Positions 26,018 through 32,299 of a stretch of DNA of 32,299 nt are shown piece by piece. A model generated the notes under the pieces. The model saw only the letters and a list, made by a program, of their open reading frames with translations. It was not told the DNA's origin and searched no databases. The position numbers were made by a program, and so were the translations under genes. Numbering within the stretch: the first letter of the stretch is position 1; every line of letters begins with the position of its first letter. Source of the stretch: Acidobacteriaceae bacterium (GTDB taxonomy: Bacteria > Acidobacteriota > Terriglobia > Terriglobales > Acidobacteriaceae); NCBI GenBank assembly GCA_030040935.1, contig JASHSG010000028.1:1-32299 (forward strand), in the 5' to 3' direction.

Positions 26018-26109
26018 GGATGGGGCAATTCGGGATTTGCAGGGTATTCACAGGGAAACGAGCAACATTCTCCGATTTCTCAGGCATCTTACGAGCGGAG
26101 GATTCCCTA

Positions 26110-26433
26110 ATGAAGCTGCAACACGCCGTTTTAGCACTCGCATTCCTTTCCCCGGGTCTTATGGGAGGTCTTGCTTCCATGAGTCTTTCGGGAGGCGTCG
26201 CCCTGGCCCAGGGCCAGGATCATCACGACAATCACGAGTACGTGGAGCACAAAGATTGGAAGAAGGGCGCACACATCAGTCACGACGACTGGGGCCGCGG
26301 CGATCAGGTCGACTACCGCCAGGTTCATTTGGCCGCGCCGCCAAGCGGCTACGAATGGCGCATGATTGATGGTTACTACATCCTCGCCAACATCTCCACG
26401 TTCCAGATTCGCGCTGTCGTCCGCGTGCAATAA
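26110..26433 (+). CDS. RcnB-like periplasmic protein
   Basis: The 107-residue product has a signal peptide (residues 1 to about 34, ending VALAQ) and a His/Asp-rich segment (DHHDNHEYVEHKDW). The RcnB/DUF3315 core follows: WGRGDQVDYRQVHLAAPPSGYEWRMIDGYYILANISTFQIRAVV. RcnB in E. coli is a periplasmic protein that tunes nickel and cobalt retention together with the RcnA exporter. Many soil bacteria have copies of unknown role. GGAGG lies 8 nt before the ATG. It follows the RND operon after 92 nt and is closed by a likely terminator, so it may be the last gene of that operon or have its own promoter, which I cannot see. Confidence 0.85.
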   Translation: MKLQHAVLALAFLSPGLMGGLASMSLSGGVALAQGQDHHDNHEYVEHKDWKKGAHISHDDWGRGDQVDYRQVHLAAPPSGYEWRMIDGYYILANISTFQIRAVVRVQ

Positions 26434-26449
26434 ATCGTCCTGTGCCGGA

Positions 26450-26490
26450 GCCGCCTTACAGGGCCACAGCGGCGGTGCTTCCATTTTTTA
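26450..26490 (+). terminator. Probable intrinsic terminator after the rcnB-like gene
   Basis: GCCGCC (26450-26455) can pair with GGCGGT (26471-26476), followed shortly by six T residues (26484-26489). The loop is about 15 nt and the T-run starts 7 nt after the stem, so it is not ideal. It overlaps the point where the beta-helix gene on the other strand ends. Confidence 0.45.
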
Positions 26491-26495
26491 TTCGA

Positions 26496-28658
26496 CTACG
26501 GAGACAGGTGCGAAAACGCCGCCGCAGGCACTTCGACCAGGGGTGTCGATGGCCCGTCCCACAGCAGGCGCGGCGCGCCGTCGCTCGAGGTGTTGAGGGC
26601 TTCGATATGGATCGCATGCAATCCGGCGCGCAGGCCCAGCGAGCCACGGCCGTAGCGGAGTGCGTTGCCCGGCGAGCCGCAGACGAGCCCGAAGGGCGGC
26701 CCGGTCTTCGCCACCTCCATTCCGTCGATCACAAGTCGCGCGCCGTCGCGGTCGATGAGGTGAAAGGTATAGCCTCCGTCGGCAGGAATGTCGATGAAGC
26801 CGTCCCAGGAGGTGGCGAATTGCTTCAGCCCCGGCGAACCTGCGATGAGATTCGGTGACTGGCCGGCAAAAGCCGGCTGGAGGGTGGAGAAGTCGGGCAG
26901 GGTGGTCCATGTACCGGGAAAAATATTCCAACTCAGGCCCGGCGCAGGCGGCGACGCAGACCTGACCGCATCGTGGAATTGCCCGACGGCCACCAGTCCC
27001 TGCGCCGCCCAATCCTCGTGTCCGGCGCTGCCGGTGACGTGCAACAAAACGCGGAACCGTCCGGCGCCATTTTTTCCGTCGAGCTCGGTCCCCAGCGCAT
27101 CGGGAAAGCGATGACGCACGCGGCGGCCTTTGGCCGAGCTTCCATCGCCAAAAAGCCAAGTGTATTCGGCGCCGGGCATGTCCTCGGCCGTGAGCGTGAC
27201 TTTCCGGCCCGGCGAAAAGACCAGCGGATCGACGGTGAACGCGGCGACGAGAGCAGGCGCGGGAGCGAACCCGGGCTGCTGCGCGCCGCCCGAGACGGAG
27301 AGCGGCAACCCGGCGTCTGAGGTCACGCGCGCCTGACCGTATTTCACGTTGTCGAACGTCACGCCGCTCACATCGCCGATGATCGTCGATTCGGCAAGCG
27401 GGGGCTGATCGAGCGCCCAGATGTTGCGGAATTGAAATCCGTGCAGGCTGGGTTTCTCCTGCTCCATTTGCTCAAGGGAATACCAGTTGTCGAGGAAAAT
27501 GTTCTCGAAGCTAACCGCAGAGCGGTCGCCGCTGGCCCCGTTTGCGCTCCATAGGCCGAGCAGGCCAAATGTTTGTCCGCAGGATCCGATGCCGGCGTGC
27601 AAAATGTCGGAGTCGCGGAAGGTGAAGTTGTGGAGGTTGTAGATCTTTTGCGGCCAGCCCAATCTGACGACATTGGAGATGCTGGTGGAGAATTCGCTGT
27701 TCTCGACCAGAATGTTGTTGACGTCGGCGCCGGGCGTGGTCATGGCGGCCTGAGTGTACCCGTCCCAATTGCCGAGCGCCGCCAGGTCGTCGTCGGAGGC
27801 GCGGAAGAAGGAGTGATTCACGACGGTGTCGCCGCCGCCCAGCCAGTCCATGCCATCCTGATTGGCATTGCCCGGGTCGCCGGCGATCACGCGGAGGTCG
27901 TCGAATGTGAGCCCGGTGGAATCCTTCATCTGGATGGACCAGGTACGCGACCGGATGATGCAGGTCAAGCCGTCGATCTCAATGTTGCGGGCCTGGTCGG
28001 TTACGATGCAGTGCCAATCGGGCTGGTGCAACCAGCCAGTGTCGGCGTTCGGGTCCTGCGGGCCGTCGTAGAGAATCGTTCCCCGCCCCAGCACTCTTAC
28101 GTTTTCCACTTGCCACAGGTTCAGGCTGCCGAAGACGAAAGCTCCCGGCTCGAGGTAGATGGTGTCGCCGGTTTTGGGGTTCAGGCTTTCGCGATGCACG
28201 CCGACAGGCACGATGGTGACGCCGGGTCCGGCGGGCGGCGGAGGCGGAGGCGGCGAGTCGGCAAATACGAACAGCATGCGCGCCTGGTTGAGGAAGTCGC
28301 CGGGCCGCGAGATGGAGAGCTTGACGGGACCGGGAATCCTGAAGCGGATGGTTTGGGGCTCGCCGTCCGGGTGCGTCGCGCGCAGACCCAGCCGCCAGGG
28401 CTGAATGTCGACGCCGCTATCCCAGAAATGTGGATCGGCCGCGGTAACCGAAATATCCGCAGGCCCGGTGGTATCGAAGCTCAAGAATTCATAGTTCGAA
28501 GCGGCGTGAGCGACGTCGACGCGCTGGTTGTTCACAGTGACGGCGAAGAAACTGTTGCGCATTTCCCCGGGGACGGGCGCGGCCTGAATCTGCGCGGCGG
28601 CGCGGACAGCGCTCGACAACGCGAGCAGGACGAGGAATGACGCGCGAAAATCCCGCAA
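26496..28658 (-). CDS. Secreted right-handed beta-helix enzyme with PKD and PA14 modules (GH49/GH28-like)
   Basis: The 720-residue product has a signal peptide (residues 1 to about 22) and a beta-sandwich-like N-terminal domain (about 28-135), followed by a proline linker of seven residues (136-142). A parallel beta-helix (about 150-450) with acid clusters NQDGMD (266-271) and ASDDD (287-291) follows; such Asp pairs are where GH28 and GH49 enzymes keep their catalytic residues. A PKD-type domain (about 470-555, with WLFGDGSSAKG) and a C-terminal PA14-like domain (about 590-720, with GGYTFHLIDRDGARLVIDG and LRAGLHAIHIEA) complete it. It is probably an extracellular or periplasmic polysaccharide-cleaving enzyme; the substrate (dextran-like, pectin-like or other) is not decided by the sequence. 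The start is TTG; no ATG is near. Confidence 0.82.
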   Translation of the reverse strand: MRDFRASFLVLLALSSAVRAAAQIQAAPVPGEMRNSFFAVTVNNQRVDVAHAASNYEFLSFDTTGPADISVTAADPHFWDSGVDIQPWRLGLRATHPDGEPQTIRFRIPGPVKLSISRPGDFLNQARMLFVFADSPPPPPPPAGPGVTIVPVGVHRESLNPKTGDTIYLEPGAFVFGSLNLWQVENVRVLGRGTILYDGPQDPNADTGWLHQPDWHCIVTDQARNIEIDGLTCIIRSRTWSIQMKDSTGLTFDDLRVIAGDPGNANQDGMDWLGGGDTVVNHSFFRASDDDLAALGNWDGYTQAAMTTPGADVNNILVENSEFSTSISNVVRLGWPQKIYNLHNFTFRDSDILHAGIGSCGQTFGLLGLWSANGASGDRSAVSFENIFLDNWYSLEQMEQEKPSLHGFQFRNIWALDQPPLAESTIIGDVSGVTFDNVKYGQARVTSDAGLPLSVSGGAQQPGFAPAPALVAAFTVDPLVFSPGRKVTLTAEDMPGAEYTWLFGDGSSAKGRRVRHRFPDALGTELDGKNGAGRFRVLLHVTGSAGHEDWAAQGLVAVGQFHDAVRSASPPAPGLSWNIFPGTWTTLPDFSTLQPAFAGQSPNLIAGSPGLKQFATSWDGFIDIPADGGYTFHLIDRDGARLVIDGMEVAKTGPPFGLVCGSPGNALRYGRGSLGLRAGLHAIHIEALNTSSDGAPRLLWDGPSTPLVEVPAAAFSHLSP

Positions 28659-28758
28659 GAGGCGAAACCCTCAGAAAGGATTCAGGAAACGAGACCACTG
28701 TAGCACTGGGGACCGCAGAGCGAGCGCGGAGGGCCAAGGCGGCGAACCTAACCCGAAA

Positions 28759-28788
28759 CTGACGCGGCGAGCAGTTTGCAAATATAAT
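28759..28788 (+). promoter_or_regulatory. Candidate sigma-70 promoter of the reductase-ligase pair
   Basis: CTGACG is followed after 18 bp by a perfect TATAAT, about 85 nt before the reductase ATG. The region is the divergent gap to the beta-helix gene. The -35 matches four of six bases. Confidence 0.48.
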
Positions 28789-28872
28789 CATCCCAGGTTC
28801 TCCATTCAGCGCGGCGCGTTGATCGTTTCGCGCCGGTCTCGATGTGGGCCGCGCGCTGGTACTGTCTTCAAG

Positions 28873-29979
28873 ATGAGCCAAGACGAACTAATGCTGGTGA
28901 CTGGCGCGACAGGCTTTCTCGGCGCACAAGTGGTCCGTGAACTTCTGCAGCGGCAGCCGAGCGCGAGGCTTGCGCTGCTCATCCGCCCACGGGCGGGGCA
29001 AGCGCCGGCGCAGCGCGCCGAATCGATCGTTGGGGCAGCAAACGCAGAACGGGTGCGGATTCTCGCCGGCGATGTGAGCGAGCCCGGCTGCGGACTGGAC
29101 GCGGCCACACGGCAGCGCATCGGCGCGGAAGCCACACGCGTGATTCACTGCGCAGCCACGGTGCGCTTCGACCACTCGCTGGAGCAGGCCAGACAGATGA
29201 ACGTGGACGGCACGCGAAAGGTGCTGGACCTGGCGGCGTCCATGCGCTCGCTGAGAAGCCTTGCGTATGTCGGCACCGCATATGTGGCGGGAGAGCGTGA
29301 AGGATTGATCCGTGAAGATGAGCTCGACGCGGGCCAGCATTTCCGCAACACATACGAGCAGACTAAGGCAGAGGCAGAGGCGCTGGTACGTTCGCGTACG
29401 GGCTCACTTCCCTGCGTTATCCTGCGTCCAAGCATCATTGTTGGGGATTCGCGGACCGGTGTCACATCGAGCTTCAAAATGCTGTACTGGCCCCTGAAGA
29501 TCTATTCAAGAAGGCTTTGGCGCACGGTGCCGGGATTCCCCGACGCGGTGCTCGATATTGTGCCCGTCGATTATGTGGCCAAAGCCGTGGCGCAGCTGGC
29601 GTTCGACGAAGGCGCGCTGGGCAGCACCGTTCACTTGTGCGCCGGGCCGAGGGGCAGCGCAACCATCGAGCGCGTGGCAAAGCGAGCGGCGGAATATTTC
29701 AAGGTTCGGGAGCCGCGCTACGTCGATCCTAAAATCTTCTTTGCTGCGATCAGGCCCCTGCTGTCTCTGGCGCTGTGGGGGCGGAAGCGGCGCGTGCTCA
29801 TCGACGGGCGCGCCTATCGCGATTACTTCACCATGCGGATGCAGTTCGACACCACCAACGCCGAGCGGCTGCTGGGACCGGTCGGAATCGTTCCGCCGCC
29901 GGTGATGGACTATCTCGATCGCCTGCTCCACTATTGCGTGGCCAGCGATTGGGGCCGCAAGGAAGTCCCGGCACAATGA
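28873..29979 (+). CDS. NAD(P)-dependent reductase of the thioester/fatty acyl reductase type (extended SDR)
   Basis: The 368-residue product has the Rossmann motif GATGFLG (11-17), an IHCAATVRFD segment near 91-100 and the SDR active-site pair Tyr161-Lys165 (YEQTKAEAE). The RPSIIVGDSRTG region near 190 is that of the NAD_binding_4 'male sterility' branch, which includes fatty acyl-CoA reductases and the reductase domains of carboxylic acid reductases and NRPS. Epimerase-like or OleD-like relatives are alternatives. It should reduce an acyl thioester or a related keto compound with NAD(P)H in the cytoplasm. Its stop overlaps the ligase ATG as ATGA, so the two proteins are probably made together. 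The ATG at 28873 is preferred; the upstream extension to 28819 has no SDR-like sequence. Confidence 0.83.
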   Translation: MSQDELMLVTGATGFLGAQVVRELLQRQPSARLALLIRPRAGQAPAQRAESIVGAANAERVRILAGDVSEPGCGLDAATRQRIGAEATRVIHCAATVRFDHSLEQARQMNVDGTRKVLDLAASMRSLRSLAYVGTAYVAGEREGLIREDELDAGQHFRNTYEQTKAEAEALVRSRTGSLPCVILRPSIIVGDSRTGVTSSFKMLYWPLKIYSRRLWRTVPGFPDAVLDIVPVDYVAKAVAQLAFDEGALGSTVHLCAGPRGSATIERVAKRAAEYFKVREPRYVDPKIFFAAIRPLLSLALWGRKRRVLIDGRAYRDYFTMRMQFDTTNAERLLGPVGIVPPPVMDYLDRLLHYCVASDWGRKEVPAQ

Positions 29980-31577
29980 GACTCATTCGCCAAATCCGGC
30001 TGGCCCGCGACCGCGGCATCACCGTCGCGAATCTTTTGGACGAACTGCTGCGGCAGAAGGGTGATTACGAAGTCTCGGTCAGCGAAGACGGGCCATTCCA
30101 TCTCTCCGGCCTGCATGCGGCGGTCTGCCGGATCGATTCCTTTCTCCGCCATACGGTCGGGCTGCGGCCCGCCGAGCCGGTTGCCATTTACTGCACGAAC
30201 AATCGCAACTGCTTCCACTGGTTCCTGGCCATCATCCGCGCCGGCGGCATCGCAGTTCCGCTCAACCCGCAACTCTCGCTAAGCGAAGTGCAGCGCATTC
30301 TTTCCGATAGCGGGACCCGGGTTCTGGTCGTCGACAAGGCGGTCTTCGATCGCAGCATTGTCGACCGCGGCGTGCTCGACGTCCGCGCCTGGATCCAGCC
30401 AGACGATGGGGCGGAAACCATGGATGGTTTTTTGCGAGTGGCCGATTGCGGCGCGCCGCTTCCGCCGGCGGCCATCGATTCCGGTGCGACGGTGGCTGTT
30501 TTCCATACTTCGGGCACCACCGGATTTCCCAAGGGAGCGGCGCTATCAAGCCGCGCTCTGCTGGGAGCGCGGGCCTCGACGATATTTGCCGGAACTTTCC
30601 TCGGCTCCAAAGATCTTGCCCTGGTGGCGTTGCCCTGGTCGCACATCATGGCGGTCAGCATTGCGCTCTATGGCTTGATGGCCGGAATCCGGGGATGCTT
30701 TCTGGAGCGATTCGACGTTGAAAACGCGGTCGATCTGGTGGAGCGATTCCGCGTGACGACTTTTGTTGGGGTTCCCGCGATGCTTGCCCGGGTGGTGAAC
30801 AACGATCCCGACCCGGGCCGGCTGGCAAGCCTGCGTGTGTGGCTTTCAGCGAGCGACTATCTGCCCTCCGAGGTCCGCCAGCGCCTGCGTGACTTCGGCG
30901 CATTGATGTACCTGCCGGGCGGCAAGCGCGTTCCTCCGATCATCCTGAACGGGTACGGCATGGTCGAGCTGGGAGGATTGGCGATGATGGGAATCGAATG
31001 GTCGTTCCTGCCCGGCAGCGGCCAGCTATGCTTTCCCGTTCCGCCGTTTCGAGTTCGCATATCCGACGAAAATGGCCGGCGGGTGCGAGCGGGCGCGCCC
31101 GGAGAATGCCAGATTCGGCGGCGCGGCCTGAACCCGCACTACTGGAAAGATAAGGACTGCAGCAACGGCCTGTTGACGAGCGACGGATGGCTGCGCACGG
31201 GCGACCTAGCGACGCGCAACCGGCTTGGGCTGGTGCGGATCGTAGGGCGGGCCAAGGACGTCATCAAATCGGGCGGGTATTCGGTCTATGTGCGCGAGCT
31301 GGAAGAGACGATCCTGGCTCATCCCGCAGTGGCACGCGCCATTGCCTTCGGACTTCCGCATAAAGAGAAGGGCGAGATACCGGCGGCCGCAGTGGAGCTT
31401 CAGCCGGGCGCGCCTGAAGGTGAAACCGACCTGCTGGAGTGGTGCCGTGGTCATCTGGCAGCCTACAAGACGCCGCGGCGCATCTGGATCCTCGATCCGG
31501 GCGGCCTGCCGCAGAATTACAACGGCAAGTTTCTAAGGCGAGTGTTGCGCGAGCGGTTCTCAGAAAAAATCGCCTAG
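29976..31577 (+). CDS. AMP-forming acyl ligase (ANL superfamily)
   Basis: The 533-residue product has the adenylate-forming signatures: the P-loop-like A3 motif HTSGTTGFPKG (177-187), an NGYGMVELGG motif near 325, a GDLATR-VGRAKDVIKSGGY region near 410-440 and the C-terminal catalytic lysine in NYNGKFLRR (Lys518). It activates a carboxylic acid with ATP to an acyl-AMP and then passes it to CoA, an ACP or another acceptor. The residues usually YGxTE are YGMVE here. Its partner is the reductase directly upstream, with a 4-nt overlap; together they could act as a split carboxylic acid reductase or in an olefin- or wax-type lipid pathway. No carrier protein gene is seen in the window. Its stop overlaps the stop of the permease gene on the other strand. 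Confidence 0.86.
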   Translation: MRLIRQIRLARDRGITVANLLDELLRQKGDYEVSVSEDGPFHLSGLHAAVCRIDSFLRHTVGLRPAEPVAIYCTNNRNCFHWFLAIIRAGGIAVPLNPQLSLSEVQRILSDSGTRVLVVDKAVFDRSIVDRGVLDVRAWIQPDDGAETMDGFLRVADCGAPLPPAAIDSGATVAVFHTSGTTGFPKGAALSSRALLGARASTIFAGTFLGSKDLALVALPWSHIMAVSIALYGLMAGIRGCFLERFDVENAVDLVERFRVTTFVGVPAMLARVVNNDPDPGRLASLRVWLSASDYLPSEVRQRLRDFGALMYLPGGKRVPPIILNGYGMVELGGLAMMGIEWSFLPGSGQLCFPVPPFRVRISDENGRRVRAGAPGECQIRRRGLNPHYWKDKDCSNGLLTSDGWLRTGDLATRNRLGLVRIVGRAKDVIKSGGYSVYVRELEETILAHPAVARAIAFGLPHKEKGEIPAAAVELQPGAPEGETDLLEWCRGHLAAYKTPRRIWILDPGGLPQNYNGKFLRRVLRERFSEKIA

Positions 31578-32299
31578 TCGTGGCGAAGCGCGTCGACCGG
31601 GGAAAGGTTGCCCGCCCGCCAGGCCGGAGCAGCGCCGGCAATCAGTCCAGCGATGAGAGCGATCACCATAGCTTCGGCAAGCAGCGGCCACTCAATGGAA
31701 GCGGAGACGAAGGTCGCAGTCTGCGGCAGGCTGGCCAGCACACGCAAGGCACCCCATCCCAGCAGGAGACCGAATACTCCGCCGCCCAGGCCCAGTATGG
31801 CTGACTCAAGTTCGATCAGTAACAGCACTTGCCAGCGCTTCCACCCCATGGAGCGCAGGGTGCCGATCTCCTGCGTGCGCTCGAAGACGCTCATCACCAT
31901 GGTGTTGGCGATGCCCAGAATTCCGATCAGGAGGGCGAGCGTTGAAGTGCCCCAGGCGGAGGCCTGCGCAAGCCTGACGAACTGATTGTCGCTGGCGCGC
32001 TCGGCCGCGGGAATGGCCTTCAGGCCCGGGAGAGCGGACTCGATCTCAGCCTGCGCGCGCCTGAGGTAGTGATCCCATGGTTCGCCACGCGGAGCAGGGC
32101 GCAGGCGCACGTCAATCGTCGACACTTTGCCTTCCACGCTGCTCAACCGCTGGAGCTCGCCGAGCGGCATGATCACGGCGTCGGCCTGGAGCGCAGAACT
32201 GGCGTGGTAGACGCCTGTGACCGTAAACGGCGACCCCTCGATCTCCAGAGTGTCTCCGGGCGCTTTCTTCAAGCCTTGAGCCAGTACATCGCCCAGCAT
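31574..32299 (-). CDS. MacB/FtsX-type ABC transporter permease (partial, C-terminal part)
   Basis: The frame enters from the right edge, so only the last 241 residues are seen. They contain the end of a MacB-like periplasmic core domain (EIEGSPFTVTGVYHASSALQ and VSTIDVRL). The FtsX domain follows with TM segments near 120-140, 165-185 and 205-225. The inter-TM loop MSVFERTQEIGTLRSMGWKR and the end GAAPAWRAGNLSPVDALRHD are hallmarks of the family. These permeases do not pump across the inner membrane but transmit force to the periplasm for lipoprotein, lipid or drug-related export. The ATPase partner is expected beyond the right edge. The stop codon shares the palindrome CTAG with the stop of the convergent ligase gene. 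Confidence 0.9.
   Translation of the reverse strand: MLGDVLAQGLKKAPGDTLEIEGSPFTVTGVYHASSALQADAVIMPLGELQRLSSVEGKVSTIDVRLRPAPRGEPWDHYLRRAQAEIESALPGLKAIPAAERASDNQFVRLAQASAWGTSTLALLIGILGIANTMVMSVFERTQEIGTLRSMGWKRWQVLLLIELESAILGLGGGVFGLLLGWGALRVLASLPQTATFVSASIEWPLLAEAMVIALIAGLIAGAAPAWRAGNLSPVDALRHD

Noticed and set aside
27573-28640. Plus-strand open frame of 355 codons
   Set aside because: It is antisense to the beta-helix enzyme and reads as low-information Val/Gly/Asp sequence.

Overview
The window is 32.3 kb of GC-rich chromosome from a diderm bacterium. It holds lipid A genes (fabZ, lpxA, lpxI), the outer-membrane assembly genes bamA and two skp/ompH paralogues, several lipoproteins and a tripartite RND pump. 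The use of LpxI, the HAE1-type pump with an N-terminal adaptor/OMF lipoprotein arrangement, the lysine-rich histone-like protein and the secreted polysaccharide-type enzyme fit a soil acidobacterium (Acidobacteriota, Terriglobia). That placement is inference; there is no rRNA gene or species marker here.

Layout. 1-1584 (minus): 5' part of a processive membrane GT2 glycosyltransferase that runs off the left edge. 1585-2069: a good tRNA-Phe(GAA) and, beside it, a degenerate tRNA-like hairpin. 2070-5140 (plus): a lipoprotein adenosine deaminase, an MmcQ/YjbR protein and an exported LolA-like protein. 5246-5499 (minus): a frameshifted remnant of a TIR-domain gene. 5684-7852 (plus): the fabZ-lpxA-lpxI lipid A operon. 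7971-9002 (plus): an exported peroxiredoxin and a DinB-fold protein, closed by a strong hairpin terminator. 9143-11646 (minus): a histone H1-like protein and an MltD-like LysM lytic transglycosylase. 11790-13601 (plus): lepA. 13920-19115 (minus): bamA, then two tandem skp/ompH genes, each preceded by its own gap, and one carrying an extra N-terminal domain. 19872-26433 (plus): RND permease, adaptor and outer-membrane factor, then an RcnB-like periplasmic protein. 26496-28658 (minus): a secreted beta-helix enzyme with PKD and PA14 modules. 28873-31577 (plus): an overlapping pair, an NAD(P)-dependent reductase and an AMP-forming acyl ligase. 31574-32299 (minus): the C-terminal part of a MacB/FtsX-type ABC permease, whose stop codon overlaps the ligase stop on the other strand.

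Most of the window serves the cell envelope: lipid A precursor synthesis, peptidoglycan turnover, beta-barrel assembly with periplasmic chaperones, efflux and secreted or lipidated enzymes. I saw no CRISPR array, integrase, transposase, prophage or clear defence island. The most unusual points are the split acyl-activating/reductase pair, the Skp paralogue with an undescribed N-terminal domain, the RND pump that lacks the TM10 lysine and carries a low-complexity insert, a perfect 13-bp inverted repeat between bamA and the pump operon, and the decayed TIR gene. None of these is proof of a new system. Because the sequence is GC-rich, several long open frames lie antisense to real genes; these were rejected.
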